The notes under the pieces: model-generated
Told to the model about the DNA's origin: nothing
The model's database searches: none
What the model saw: the letters and a program-made list of their open reading frames with translations, nothing else
Assembly (NCBI GenBank): GCA_963822955.1
Contig: CAWGJS010000002.1
Coordinates: 1,364,001 to 1,428,000, forward strand
Reading direction: 5' to 3'
Length of the DNA stretch: 64,000 nt
Source: JAJYUU01 sp963822955
GTDB lineage: Bacteria; Actinomycetota; Actinomycetes; Streptosporangiales; Streptosporangiaceae
Part shown: piece by piece, positions 25,533 through 34,927 of the stretch
Layout of the letters: every line of letters begins with the position of its first letter
Position numbering within the stretch: position 1 is the first letter of the stretch
Program-made: the position numbers and the translations under genes

Positions 25533-26737
25533 TCCCACAGCAGCGGCAGCGAGTCCACCCCGTAGATACCTTCCACGCCGCCCAGGACCGCCGGTCCGGC
25601 AGCCTCCAGGCTGGCCGTCCGGGGCGCGAGGAAGGCCAGCGCCTCCTCCAGCTCGGCCCTGGCCAGGTTCGCCCCCAGGCAGAAATGCGCGCCCGCGCCG
25701 AAGGTCAGCAGCCTGCCGTCTCGGGTCGCGGTGATGTCGAACTCCTCACCGTGCGCCTGCTCCCTGTTGCCGCGCTCGGCGCAGACAGCCACGATCGTTC
25801 CGGCCGGGAACAGCACGCCGCGGTACTCGATGTCCTCAAGGCACAGCCGCGCGGTGAACGGAGTGATCGGCTCGGCTCTCAGTACCTCCTCCACCGCGCG
25901 GCTGACGAGCTCGGGCTGCTGCCGCAGCAGTTCCCACTGATCTGGATGGGCAGCGAACAGCCGCATCGCGTGCGACAGCTGTGCCTGCGTGGTGTCGACG
26001 CCGCCGGCGATCACGTTGAGCACCAGGTTGACGCACTCGGCGTGGGACAGCCGGTCGCCCGCGTCCGCGGCGTTCAACAGCGCGGTGAGCAGGTCATCGC
26101 CGGGCTCTGACCGCCGCATTTTCAGCAGCGCCTCGACGTAGTCATAGACCTCTTCGGCGGCCCGCTCCATTGCTGGTATCTGGGTCGTCAGCGCCTGGAT
26201 GTCGAACTGGCGCTGGATCAGGCCGGACCATTCCTGCAGCCGCGGCGCGTCCGCTTCCGGCGCGCCGAGCACGGCCGCGATGGTCAGCGCCGGGTAGGGC
26301 CGGGAGATCGCCGAGACAAACTCGCAGCTGCGGTCCGCCTCGATGGCGGACCAGAGCCTGCCGATGTAGGCGCGCATGACCGGCCGCCAGCGGTCGGCCG
26401 CCCGGGGCGTGAACGCCCCGCCGACGAGCGCCCGCAGCCGCCGGTGCTGGTCCCCCTGCTGGTTCAGGATGTTCGCGTCGATCTGCTCGCGTAGCCGGCC
26501 TGACGTGACGCCGAACAGGTCGGCGATCTCCCTGCCAGGGAACGCCGTAGCCCGCGACCGCAGGAAGAACTCTGCTGACTCCCGGTCCAGGACGATGAAG
26601 GCCAGCGGCGAGGCGGCCAGCCAGCCGAACTCGCCCTGCCCTGCCACTTCTGCCAGCCGCTCGTGGTAGCTGTCCCCGGCAAGCTCTCCGCCGGTCAGGT
26701 CAACGGTGGCCAGGCTGAGATCGGAAACGAGGGTCAT
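25529..26737 (-). CDS. Cytochrome P450
   Basis: Soluble bacterial P450 of 402 residues from ATG 26737. The I-helix oxygen-activation motif AGGVDTTQ, the K-helix ExxR in VEEVLR, and the haem-binding loop FGAGAHFCLGANLAR with the axial Cys are all intact. The open frame continues to 26824 but that leader is not P450-like. No ferredoxin or reductase gene is adjacent, so its redox partner must be elsewhere. The substrate is unknown. Confidence 0.94.
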   Translation of the reverse strand: MTLVSDLSLATVDLTGGELAGDSYHERLAEVAGQGEFGWLAASPLAFIVLDRESAEFFLRSRATAFPGREIADLFGVTSGRLREQIDANILNQQGDQHRRLRALVGGAFTPRAADRWRPVMRAYIGRLWSAIEADRSCEFVSAISRPYPALTIAAVLGAPEADAPRLQEWSGLIQRQFDIQALTTQIPAMERAAEEVYDYVEALLKMRRSEPGDDLLTALLNAADAGDRLSHAECVNLVLNVIAGGVDTTQAQLSHAMRLFAAHPDQWELLRQQPELVSRAVEEVLRAEPITPFTARLCLEDIEYRGVLFPAGTIVAVCAERGNREQAHGEEFDITATRDGRLLTFGAGAHFCLGANLARAELEEALAFLAPRTASLEAAGPAVLGGVEGIYGVDSLPLLWD

Positions 26738-26878
26738 GGCCAACACCGTCTCGCGTCCGGCGGATGCCGCGCAAGTCCCGATTTGCGTGCGGATCCCATG
26801 GCGCCGAGCGCGGCGTAATGACAATCTTGTGCACCGGCAGGACGTCTGCTTGCTGCGTACCAGTTGGACGGGAGAAAG

Positions 26879-27286
26879 ATGATCAAGAAGTTCGCGCCGG
26901 TCCTCGCAGCCGGAACAGTGTTCCTCCTGCTGCTTGCAGGATCAGCGTCGGCAGCCGCCCAGAACCACCGCCCCAGGACGATCGCGTCCTGCACCGCCAG
27001 CGGCGGACATAACAGATGCTACGCCGCAGGAGATGCGAAACACCCCCGGAGCATTTGGCTGCACGTCTCGGCTCAGCCCAGGCAGAAAGTATCCGGCACC
27101 TGGGGCGTCACGTGCACCAAGGGACTTCACCCACGCAGCAGAAGCGGCAGATTCCACCGCACGTCCACCGTGACTCGCAGGCTGCGGCTCGGCTACACCG
27201 ACCCTGGCTTCTGTTCTGTCTACGCCAACGGGCAGCTGTCGAAGGCCGGGACGTCCCTGCACCTATGGCTCACTGTCGGCAGGTAG
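26879..27286 (+). CDS. Small secreted protein
   Basis: 135 residues with a clear Sec signal: MIKKF, then a hydrophobic AAGTVFLLLLAGSASA core and an Ala-x-Ala cleavage site. The mature part has four cysteines (CTASGGHNRC, VTCTKG, FCSVYANG), suggesting two disulphides, and a pattern of short strands. ATG 26879 follows a GGGAGA site; an upstream TTG is rejected. Function unknown. Confidence 0.7.
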   Translation: MIKKFAPVLAAGTVFLLLLAGSASAAAQNHRPRTIASCTASGGHNRCYAAGDAKHPRSIWLHVSAQPRQKVSGTWGVTCTKGLHPRSRSGRFHRTSTVTRRLRLGYTDPGFCSVYANGQLSKAGTSLHLWLTVGR

Positions 27287-27336
27287 CGCCATGGGCGGAA
27301 ATGGCCGCTCCCCTGGCCAGCGCACGCGCAGCACAG

Positions 27337-28228
27337 TCAGCGTGCCGGTGACCGGGGCGGCCCGGACGTCAGCGGCAGCCGCGGGTCCACCTGCTCCGAC
27401 GCCCAGGACTCGCGGACCCATTCGTGGACCGGATCGAAGCTGAATGCCATCGACCGCTCGGCTGCCGGGCCTGCCAGCACGTTGAGGTAGTAGAGATCAT
27501 GGCCAGGAGCGGCCATCGACGGCCCGTGATAGCCGTGCGGCACCAGCACCGAGTCGCCGCTGCGGACCTCGGCCAGGACGTCGATTTCCCGGTCCGGGCC
27601 CGAGGAGTAGACCCGCTGGTAGGCCAGGCCGGTGCCACGCTCGGCCTCGGCGATCTCGAAGTAGTAGATCTCCTCCAGCACGGCCTCGCCGGGCGCCGGG
27701 CGATCGTGCTTGTGCGGCGGGAAGGACGACCAGTTGCCGGCGGGCGTGAGCACCTCAACCGCCACGAGCTTGTCGCAGTCGAACGCGTCCGGCCTGGCAG
27801 AAGTTGTTGACCTGGCGGCTGCACTGGCCGGCGCCACGCAGCTCGACCGGCACATCGGCGGCCGCGCCGTACCTCACCGGCAGCTGGCGGGAGGCCAGCG
27901 CGCCAGGCAGCGCGAACCTGCCGCCCGCGGCGCTGCCGATGGTGACTGTGGTCTCGCGGGGGACGTAGCCGAAATCTGACACCCCGCTGAATACTCCGTC
28001 GCGTCCGGCGAGCTCGAGCTCGGTCCCCGCAGCGCTGACCGTGCAACTACCGGACAACGGCAGCACGAGCATCTCCTCCGGCCCGGTCTCGAAGCTCGCC
28101 CGCTCGCCCGGCCGGAGGCTCAGCACGCGCAGCGAGCAGAACGTCCAGCCGACCGCTGCCTGAGTGATCTCCAGCTCGAACTGGGCCGATCCGCTGCTGC
28201 CCGCCGGCAGGTAGTACCGCGACGTCAC
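27337..28228 (-). pseudogene. iolB: 5-deoxy-glucuronate isomerase IolB, frameshifted in this sequence
   Basis: Myo-inositol catabolism enzyme with a double cupin fold, converting 5-deoxy-glucuronate to 5-dehydro-2-deoxygluconate. The first part (RYYLPAGSSG to GAGQCSRQVNNFC) is in one frame. The second (DAFDCDKLVAVEVLTPAGNW, FPPHKHD, EEIYYFEI, VLVPHGYHG) is in another. One surplus base in the CC pair at 27793-27794 accounts for the switch. Both halves are intact family sequence, so a consensus error is likelier than decay. The GTG at 28228 overlaps the aldolase stop; it is the last gene of the iol operon. Confidence 0.85.
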
Positions 28229-29097
28229 AGCAGGCTCACAGCGGTGTCAACGGCGGTGGCCACGTCGCCAACCGACGGGTACAGGAGGCTGCGCCCCACC
28301 ACAAGGCCGCGGACTGTCGGCAGCGCCAGCGCCTGCTTCCAGCTGCCGAACATGGCCTCCTGATCCACGGCCGGGTCGCCGCCGAGCAGCAGTACCGGCA
28401 GCGTCGACGCCTCGGCGACCCGCTCCATCTCCGCCACGACCGGCAGCTTCAGCCAGGTATAAGCCGATGTCGTACCGAGCCCGGCGGCAATCACGACCGA
28501 CCGGATGACAGCCGCCGGACTCAGGTCGTTGTGCCGCCCGCCGGTGTCCCGCATCATCATGAACGGCTCGATCATCACCGGCACGTGCGCGTCAGCCAGC
28601 TCGCTCACCGCGTTGCCGCACGCCTCCAGCGTGCTGGCCGTAGCCGGGTCGTCCGGGTCGACGCGCAGCAGCATCTTGCCGGCGTCGAGGTTCCTGGCCA
28701 CGATGGCGGACGGCGAATAGCAGGTGAACCGGTCGTCCATCTCGAACACCGCGCCCTGCAGGCCACCCCGATTCATCGAGCCCACTGCGATCTTGTCATC
28801 CAGGGCGCCGAGCAGCAGCAGGTCCTCGAGGATGTCGGCGGTCCCGAGCACGCCGTCGACACCAGGTCGGCTCAGCGCCGCCATCACGCGGTCCAGCAGG
28901 TCGAACCGGTTCTCCATGGCCATCGTGTCGCGGCCGACGCCGAGGATGCCCCGCGCCGTATGGTCGGCCGCGATGATCATCAGCCGGCCAGTCTCGCCGA
29001 GCAGCGGGCGGCGCGGCCGGGCAGCTGCGGCTGCAGCGATGGCACCCGGGTCGTGCGCTCGCGTCTCGATCAGGCGGCGCCGCAGTTCCTCACGCAT
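28225..29097 (-). CDS. DeoC/IolJ-like aldolase (Cgl0158-like TIM barrel)
   Basis: TIM-barrel protein of about 290 residues, of the group annotated as deoxyribose-phosphate aldolase-like in actinobacterial inositol clusters. Landmarks are GRLMIIAADHTARG, GVLGTADILEDLLLLG, SPSAIVARNLDAGKMLLRVD (a conserved Lys), VMIEPFMMM and LLLGGDPAVDQEAMF. It probably cleaves 2-deoxy-5-keto-gluconate-6-phosphate. The ATG at 29097 has an AGAGG site 6 nt upstream; ATG 29103 has none. The start lies within the end of iolC and its stop overlaps iolB. Confidence 0.82.
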   Translation of the reverse strand: MREELRRRLIETRAHDPGAIAAAAAARPRRPLLGETGRLMIIAADHTARGILGVGRDTMAMENRFDLLDRVMAALSRPGVDGVLGTADILEDLLLLGALDDKIAVGSMNRGGLQGAVFEMDDRFTCYSPSAIVARNLDAGKMLLRVDPDDPATASTLEACGNAVSELADAHVPVMIEPFMMMRDTGGRHNDLSPAAVIRSVVIAAGLGTTSAYTWLKLPVVAEMERVAEASTLPVLLLGGDPAVDQEAMFGSWKQALALPTVRGLVVGRSLLYPSVGDVATAVDTAVSLL

Positions 29098-30064
29098 GTG
29101 CATCCTCTCTCAGCAGCGACTGCACCTCGGCTGCGGTCGGCATCGCATCCGAGCAGGCGATCCGCGAGGCGACGATGGCTCCCGCCGCATTCGCGAACGT
29201 GATCGTCGCCGCCAGGTCCCAGCCCGACAGCAGGCCATGACACAGCGCGCCGCCGAATGCATCGCCTGCGCCGAGCCCGTTGACGACGTCAACGCGCACG
29301 GGCGGGACGCGAACCTGCATGTCCCGGTCGGCCGCGAGTACGCCGTCAGGACCGAGCTTAACGATGGCAAGCTCCGGGCCGAGGCCGAGCAGGGCCGGAG
29401 CGATCCGGGCCGGATCCCTGGACCCGACGGCCACTTCGCATTCGTCAAGGTTGCCGACGACCACCGTGGCCGAGGCTATCGCCTGCCTGCCCCACCGCCG
29501 GGCCTGGGTCGCCGACTTCCAGAACATGGGCCGGTAGTCCAGGTCCAGGATCGTCGGGTGCTTGCGGTCGCGGCTCGCGAGGGCCGCAAGCGTAGCCGCG
29601 CGGCTCGGCTCAGCCGACAGGCCGGTGACGGTAGCCCAGAACACGCTGGCGGCGCCGATCGCTGCGTAGTCCAGCTCCTCGGGCCTGATCTCCAGATCCG
29701 GCGCCTTCGGGAGCCGGTAGAAGTACAGCGGGAAGTTGTCCGGGGGGAAGATCTCGCAGAACGTCACCGGCGTCGGCAGCCCGGTCACGGGCGTGACGAA
29801 ACGGTCATCGACTCCGTAGCCGCGCAGCGCGCGGTGCACGAACTCGCCGAAGGGATCGGCGCCGGTCCTGGTGATGACCGCCGCCCGCCGGCCGAGCCTC
29901 GCGGCAGCGACCGCGACATTGGCCGGGCTGCCGCCCAGGTACTTCCCGAAGGTGCTGACCTCCGCGAGCCCCACGCCGATCTGCTGCGGGTAGATGTCGA
30001 CTCCCGCGCGGCCCATCGTGATGAGCTCATGAGGCGCATCGACACGTTCTGACGCGGATGTCAC
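29090..30064 (-). CDS. iolC: 5-dehydro-2-deoxygluconokinase IolC (PfkB family)
   Basis: Ribokinase-fold sugar kinase phosphorylating 2-deoxy-5-keto-gluconate in inositol catabolism. The N-terminal substrate region reads HELITMGRAGVDIYPQQIG and TFGKYLGGSPANVAVAAARL. The C-terminal anion hole and catalytic base are in NGLGAGDAFGGALCHGLL. GTG 30064 gives a family-like N-terminus. Longer starts up to 30169 would include the operator at 30126-30147, so they are rejected. It is first in the iolC-aldolase-iolB operon. Confidence 0.88.
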   Translation of the reverse strand: MTSASERVDAPHELITMGRAGVDIYPQQIGVGLAEVSTFGKYLGGSPANVAVAAARLGRRAAVITRTGADPFGEFVHRALRGYGVDDRFVTPVTGLPTPVTFCEIFPPDNFPLYFYRLPKAPDLEIRPEELDYAAIGAASVFWATVTGLSAEPSRAATLAALASRDRKHPTILDLDYRPMFWKSATQARRWGRQAIASATVVVGNLDECEVAVGSRDPARIAPALLGLGPELAIVKLGPDGVLAADRDMQVRVPPVRVDVVNGLGAGDAFGGALCHGLLSGWDLAATITFANAAGAIVASRIACSDAMPTAAEVQSLLREDAHA

Positions 30065-30125
30065 GTGCGGCGACCCGGCGGGCCAGAGCCGCGAACTGAG
30101 GTCATGGTTAACAGAAACCACGTTG

Positions 30126-30147
30126 GTAACGTTTGCGCAACCGTTAC
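30126..30147 (-). promoter_or_regulatory. LacI-type operator upstream of the iol operon
   Basis: A 22-bp near-perfect palindrome with half-sites GTAACGTTTGC and GCAACCGTTAC (one mismatch) around a central CG, the layout typical of LacI-family sites. It lies 62 bp upstream of the iolC start. No LacI-family gene is in the window, so the regulator is elsewhere. Confidence 0.6.
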
Positions 30148-30233
30148 TTCTGGAGAAGTCAGGAGCCATGACGCAAGGTTCCTCGCGGGTCCGGCCGGGA
30201 GCTGTCGCCGAGCTGGCTAGTTAAGGTCAGACC

Positions 30234-31247
30234 GTGGCGGACATCGACGCAGACGTACTCGTCCTCGGAGCCGGGGTGATCGGCCTGACCACGGCCATCT
30301 GCCTGGCCGAGGCGGGCCTGACGGTTGCCGTGGCAGCGGCGGAGCCCCCGGCGCAGACCACCTCGGCAGCGGCTGGAGCGATCTTGGGCCCGCACCTGGT
30401 CGGAATGGACGACCGCGTAACACGCTGGGCCGGGGTCACGCTTGACCAGCTCGCGGAGCTCAGCCACCCGGTCCTGGGCGCGAGCGAGCTGGCAGGCATC
30501 GTGCACACTCCCAGCGGAATCGCTGCCACTCGTGAGGGCGCCGAAGCCCTGCCCGAATTCGCAGCCGGAGCAAGCGACCTGGCGCCGTGTCCGCCGGGCC
30601 AGATCCCGGCCGGCTATCAGTCCGCCTGGCGCCTCACCGCGACGATCGTGTCGATGCCCGGCTATCTGGACTACCTCGCCCGGCGCTACGGCCGGGCTGG
30701 CGGACGTACTACGTTCCCGGTAAGAATCGGCACGCTCGGCGACGCGAGGATGCTTGCGCCATCCGCCAGGGTCATCGTCAACTGCACCGGCTGCGGCGCC
30801 CGCGACCTGGTTCCAGATCCCGATGTGACGCCGGTGCGCGGCCAGGTCGTCGTGGCCGCCAACCCGGGCATCACCGAGTTCTTCGTCGGCACCAGCAGTG
30901 ACCCTCGTGACCTCACCTATCTGTTCCCGCATGGCGACGTGGTGGTGCTGGGCGGAACTGAGCAGCGGGGCGACTGGAGCCTGGAGCCCGACCCCGCCAC
31001 CGCCGCGGACATCCTGGCCGCCTGCGCCGTGATCGAGCCGGCCCTGCGCGGAGCGGCCGTGCTCGGGCACCGGGTAGGGTTGCGGCCCGCCCGGACCCGA
31101 GTGCGGCTGGAAGCCGTGCGCCAGGAGACGGAACAAGGCGGCGAGGTCACCGTCGTGCACAACTACGGGCACGGCGGAGCGGGCGTCACGCTGTCCTGGG
31201 GCTGCGCGCAGGACGCAGCCGAGCTTGTGCTTGGCGCGCTCGGCTGA
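30234..31247 (+). CDS. FAD-dependent D-amino-acid oxidase-like protein
   Basis: DAO-family flavoenzyme of 337 residues, oxidising D-amino acids or related amines. The N-terminal dinucleotide motif VLVLGAGVIGLTTAICLAEA, CTGCGARDLV, PVRGQVVVA and the C-terminal RVGLRPARTRVRLE (substrate-carboxylate Arg) and HNYGHGGAGVTLSWG (FAD contact) are all present. The GTG at 30234 is divergent from iolC. The lack of a signal peptide fits a cytosolic enzyme. Confidence 0.9.
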   Translation: MADIDADVLVLGAGVIGLTTAICLAEAGLTVAVAAAEPPAQTTSAAAGAILGPHLVGMDDRVTRWAGVTLDQLAELSHPVLGASELAGIVHTPSGIAATREGAEALPEFAAGASDLAPCPPGQIPAGYQSAWRLTATIVSMPGYLDYLARRYGRAGGRTTFPVRIGTLGDARMLAPSARVIVNCTGCGARDLVPDPDVTPVRGQVVVAANPGITEFFVGTSSDPRDLTYLFPHGDVVVLGGTEQRGDWSLEPDPATAADILAACAVIEPALRGAAVLGHRVGLRPARTRVRLEAVRQETEQGGEVTVVHNYGHGGAGVTLSWGCAQDAAELVLGALG

Positions 31248-31259
31248 GCCCGCCACTGC

Positions 31260-32054
31260 TCAGAACCCGGGGAAGATCGCCCGCAGCTTGTCCAGCGTGT
31301 CCGCATCGCCCGACACCGAGGATGGCGTATGCGCCGGGTCAAGCCGCCCGTAAGTGAGCCGGAGCAGCGCCTCGGCCGGCATCGCCACGTGCGGTATGTC
31401 GGTGCCGGCCGCTGACTCCCCCGGCCAGTTCGCCATCGTCACCGACTCACCCGAGGTCAGCAGATAGTCGCGGTCCGGGTCGGTCGTCGTGATCCGCACC
31501 GAGAAGGGCTCAGGCAGGGGCTTGCCCAGCCGCGGCGCGAGGAACTGCGGCACGTTGTCGATCAGCATCCCGACAGCGTCGGCCTGCACCGTGGCTGCGG
31601 GGTCCTGCATCACCGCGAGGTCCCAGGTGTGCAGCACGTGCTCGCCGAGCCGCATCCTCACCATGCCGGCCGCGTCGAGCCGCATCATGCCGAAGAAGTC
31701 CATGTCGACCGCGGCCAGCTGCTCGTCGGTCAGCGCCTCCAGCGTCTCGATGTGCCGCTCGTCGGATGCCAGCGCGTCAGCGGCTTGCTCATCCGGGCTC
31801 ATGGTGTTCCACCTGTCCCACACCGGCCCGAACGCCTCGCGTCCCACCGGCTCAGACTCGCCGAGCGCGCCGGGCAGGGTCAGCAGCGCGATCTCGGCTC
31901 CGCTGCCGAGGTGAGACAGCACCTGAGCATTGGTCCAGTCCCGGCAGTATGACTGCCCGCGGACCTGCTCCGGCGTCATCGGCTGGGCCAGGCCGGCGAG
32001 TCGCTCATGCGACTCGCGCAGGGTCGCGATCCAGGTACGGGTATCCGAACTCAT
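31260..32054 (-). CDS. Mycothiol-dependent maleylpyruvate isomerase-like protein (DinB fold)
   Basis: Four-helix DinB-superfamily protein with the MDMPI N-terminal pattern: metal-ligand histidines in QVLSHLGSGAE and GEHVLHTWDLAV. The C-terminal domain has alternating strands (FSVRITTTDPDRDYLL, MPAEALLRLTYGRL). Members are mycothiol-dependent transferases or isomerases; the substrate here is unknown. ATG 32054 has a perfect AGGAGG. It is convergent with the DAO gene and divergent from the LLM oxidoreductase. Confidence 0.85.
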   Translation of the reverse strand: MSSDTRTWIATLRESHERLAGLAQPMTPEQVRGQSYCRDWTNAQVLSHLGSGAEIALLTLPGALGESEPVGREAFGPVWDRWNTMSPDEQAADALASDERHIETLEALTDEQLAAVDMDFFGMMRLDAAGMVRMRLGEHVLHTWDLAVMQDPAATVQADAVGMLIDNVPQFLAPRLGKPLPEPFSVRITTTDPDRDYLLTSGESVTMANWPGESAAGTDIPHVAMPAEALLRLTYGRLDPAHTPSSVSGDADTLDKLRAIFPGF

Positions 32055-32133
32055 GATCCGTGCCTCCTTTAGTTATGGAACGGGGCCGTTCCGAATCCCA
32101 GTCGCCCGTCCGGCCACCGTTAGGCTCAGCAGA

Positions 32134-33057
32134 ATGGACATCGGATTCGGCGCCCCGGTATCGGGCGCGTGGGCCACACCGCAGAATCTAGCCGCCTTCG
32201 CTGCGGCCGCTGAACGCGGTGGGTACTCCTCGCTGTGGAGCTTCCAGCGGCTGCTCGTCCCGGCTGCCTCCGGCATGGACGCGGTGTACCACAGCGTGCT
32301 CGACCCGATGGGAGCGCTGTCGTTCGCCGCCGCCGTCACCAGCCGCATCCGGCTCGGTGTCGCGCTGATCAACATGCCGTTCGTCTCGCCTGCTTACCTG
32401 GCCAAGCAGGCGGCAACAGTGGACGTGCTCTCCGGCGGGCGCCACGACCTCGGCCTCGGCATCGGCTGGATGCCGGAAGAGTTCGCGCTTACCGGAGCCG
32501 ATATGGCCAGGCGCGGGGCACGGGCAGCCGAGTACGTCCAGGTGCTGCGGACGCTCTGGCGCGGCGGCGACGTCTCCTTCGACGGCGAGTTCTATCAGGT
32601 GCCGCGCGGCACGCAGGCGCCGGTCCCGGTGCAGGCTGGTGGCCCGCCAATCCTGCTGGGCGGTCTTGCGAAGCCCGCGCTGCAGCGGGTGGGCCGGATC
32701 GCGGACGGCTGGATCACCTCGAGCCGGACCGACCTGTCAACGATCGATCAGCTGATCGCGGTGGTCAGGGAGTCGGCTGCAGCCGCTGGGCGCGACCCGG
32801 ATTCACTGCGGGTCATCTGCCGTGGCGTCGTGCGGGCGGGCGAGCCGGTGCCTGGCCCAGACGGGCAGCGCCTGCTGCTGTCCGGGAATTACGACCAGAT
32901 CCGGGCCGATACCGAATGGCTGGCGACGCTGGGGGTCAGCGAGGTGTTCTACGACCTCAACTGGGACCCGCAGATCGGGTCGCCCGACGTGACTGAGCTG
33001 CGCGCGACTGCTCGCGCCGAGGAGATCATGCAGGCGCTCGCTCCCGCGGCACGCTAG
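32134..33057 (+). CDS. LLM-class F420-dependent oxidoreductase (TIGR03619-like)
   Basis: Luciferase-like TIM-barrel flavin/F420 enzyme of 307 residues. It starts IGFGAPVSGAWATPQNL and shows GGYSSLWSFQRLL, LGVALINMPFVSPAYLAKQA, DVLSGGRHDLGLGIGWM, YQVPRGTQAPVPVQ, PILLGGLAKPALQRVGRIAD and GWITSSRT. These match the LLM family, whose actinobacterial members mostly use F420. The open frame starts earlier (31930), but ATG 32134 matches the family N-terminus. Substrate unknown. Confidence 0.88.
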   Translation: MDIGFGAPVSGAWATPQNLAAFAAAAERGGYSSLWSFQRLLVPAASGMDAVYHSVLDPMGALSFAAAVTSRIRLGVALINMPFVSPAYLAKQAATVDVLSGGRHDLGLGIGWMPEEFALTGADMARRGARAAEYVQVLRTLWRGGDVSFDGEFYQVPRGTQAPVPVQAGGPPILLGGLAKPALQRVGRIADGWITSSRTDLSTIDQLIAVVRESAAAAGRDPDSLRVICRGVVRAGEPVPGPDGQRLLLSGNYDQIRADTEWLATLGVSEVFYDLNWDPQIGSPDVTELRATARAEEIMQALAPAAR

Positions 33058-33069
33058 CCCGCGGTGTCA

Positions 33070-34209
33070 TCAGCGGAGCCGGGCGATGAGTCCTATGACC
33101 CGGCACGCACGCGAGATGCTGCAGTACGAGCCGTATGCCCAGACCGCGCGCGAGCGAGGCACCGCTGCCACCAGGAACCCGTCGGTGTCGAAGGAGCGCG
33201 ACGGCGAGAACCGCCTCGTCGTCACGAACCGCTTCCCGGTCCAGTGCACGAAGCTGATGCCCAGGCCGAGTGTCCCGTACAGCCAGAGGCCGCCGTGGTC
33301 GTCGGACACTGCCCAGTCGCATGCACCACGCGGGGCAGGCCGGTACAGCGGCTTCCACTTGCTGCCATCGAAGTGCATCGCGCACGCGGTCGGATGCGCG
33401 GCGGAGGCCTCGGCGACGAACACCCTCTTCGGCGAGTCGGCGACAATCGACGGATCGGCGCTTGTCCGGCGGCCGGCGAGCCCCGACCGGTGCCATGCCG
33501 ATCCAGTCCACCGGTACACGTACGGAACAGACGTGGTGACGTAGCCACCGTGATGCGGGACGGCCTTTGTCCGCGAATAGCTCAAGCCGACTAGCCAGAC
33601 GCCGGCCTTTGAGCTGGCCGACACGCTCGCGACGTTCTGCGCGGCGAGCGGATAAGTTGTCCAGGTCGCCCCGTTCCAGCGCGAGGTCGCGATGCAGCCG
33701 CGACCTGCATCGCGGCCGACGCCACAGGCCGGGGCGTTCCCGCCCTCGACCCAGATGTCGGTATCGCTCAGCACTGCCATCGGCTGCGCGCCGTTCGGCA
33801 GTTGCAGCTCACTCCACTGCCCGTCGTGCCAGTGCAGCGCCTGGTAGGGCGGCGTAGCGTCCTCGCCAAAGACCCACAAATCGGTGGCTGACAGCGCGAA
33901 AATCGCCGACGGCAGGAACGCGGACTTGTGCGGGTACCACATCGAGTGCCACCGAGCGCCATTCCAGTGCAGCAGCAATCCGGTCAGGCCGTGACTGCGG
34001 TTCAGCCCAATCGCCCAGGCGCTGTCCGGCCCGGCGGCGGAGACTGCGGTGAAGTCCGGGCCCGGCTGCCGGTACTCGACGTGCCAGGTCGGGGTGCGTA
34101 CCGTGGCGGCCGCGCTAGCTGATGCTGAGCCGACAGCTGTCAGCGCGAGTCCAGGGATGGCAAGCACGACGGTCAGGCCAGCGCGGATCAAAGCCCGTCG
34201 GCTCATCAT
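33070..34209 (-). CDS. Secreted beta-propeller-like repeat protein
   Basis: About 379 residues with an N-terminal export signal (MMSRRALIRAGLTVVL; twin arginines make Tat export possible) ending at an Ala-rich cleavage region. The mature part consists of about seven units of roughly 45 residues, each with a strand ending in W-x-x-G and one carrying W-N-G-x-x-W: DSAWAIGLNRSHGLTGLL, LLHWNGARWH, SATDLWVFGED and others. This points to a seven-bladed propeller, as in the protein at 61101. ATG 34209 has a GGGGGA site. Likely extracellular; ligand unknown. Confidence 0.7.
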   Translation of the reverse strand: MMSRRALIRAGLTVVLAIPGLALTAVGSASASAAATVRTPTWHVEYRQPGPDFTAVSAAGPDSAWAIGLNRSHGLTGLLLHWNGARWHSMWYPHKSAFLPSAIFALSATDLWVFGEDATPPYQALHWHDGQWSELQLPNGAQPMAVLSDTDIWVEGGNAPACGVGRDAGRGCIATSRWNGATWTTYPLAAQNVASVSASSKAGVWLVGLSYSRTKAVPHHGGYVTTSVPYVYRWTGSAWHRSGLAGRRTSADPSIVADSPKRVFVAEASAAHPTACAMHFDGSKWKPLYRPAPRGACDWAVSDDHGGLWLYGTLGLGISFVHWTGKRFVTTRRFSPSRSFDTDGFLVAAVPRSRAVWAYGSYCSISRACRVIGLIARLR

Positions 34210-34317
34210 GAGTCCCCCGAGAAGGAGCAACGTGGCGTCTCGGAAATGGCATATCAGACTTTAGCCGGAATTGCCAGCCTCGAGCTCGCTTACGTCGGCC
34301 GGCTAGCATCACGCCAC

Positions 34318-34911
34318 GTGAGCGAGATGGGCAAGCCGCAGGTGAGCGTCGTGTCCTACGACCAGTCCTGGCCACGGCGGGCCGAGGCCGAGCTGCGGAC
34401 ACTGACCGAGAACCTGGAGGGCCTGGTCCTGCACGCCGCGCACATCGGCAGCACGTCGATTCCGCAGATGGCGGCCAAGAACGTGCTAGACCTTCAGCTG
34501 TCGGTCTGGGATCTGGCGGAGGCAGCCGCCGCGTTCGAGGGCCCGCTGGCAGCGCTCGGTTATCTCCGGGGTCCGTACGAACATGACCACGTGCCCGCCG
34601 GGGATGACAGCGACCCGCACCTGTCGGCGAAGGTCTTCTGGATGCGCAGGAATCACTCCGGCGGCGATGTCAACCTGCACGTGCGCATCGTCGGATCGCC
34701 GAATGAGCGGCTGGCGCTGCTCTTCCGCGATTACCTGCGCGCCCATCCGCTCGCGGTGGCTGCCTACAGCCGGTTCAAGCTAATGCTGGCCGCGCATCTC
34801 GACCTGGCCACTTATACCGACGTCAAGGACCCGGTCGTTGACCTCGTCGTCGCGGCGGCCGACGAGTGGGCCGCCGCGACAGGCTGGCAGCCGCACGCAA
34901 CCGGGTCCTGA
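34318..34911 (+). CDS. GrpB family protein (UPF0157 nucleotidyltransferase fold)
   Basis: Member of the GrpB/dephospho-CoA kinase C-terminal-like family with the polymerase-beta nucleotidyltransferase fold. Landmarks are SYDQSWPRRAEAELRTL, HIGSTSIPQMAAKNVLDL (the GST signature with the Asp of the active site), RRNHSGGDVNLHVR and LLFRDYLRAHP. Its cellular role is not established. GTG 34318 is preferred over longer frames; ATG 34327 is possible. Confidence 0.88.
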   Translation: MSEMGKPQVSVVSYDQSWPRRAEAELRTLTENLEGLVLHAAHIGSTSIPQMAAKNVLDLQLSVWDLAEAAAAFEGPLAALGYLRGPYEHDHVPAGDDSDPHLSAKVFWMRRNHSGGDVNLHVRIVGSPNERLALLFRDYLRAHPLAVAAYSRFKLMLAAHLDLATYTDVKDPVVDLVVAAADEWAAATGWQPHATGS

Positions 34912-34927
34912 CGCAAGCGCCTCCCCC

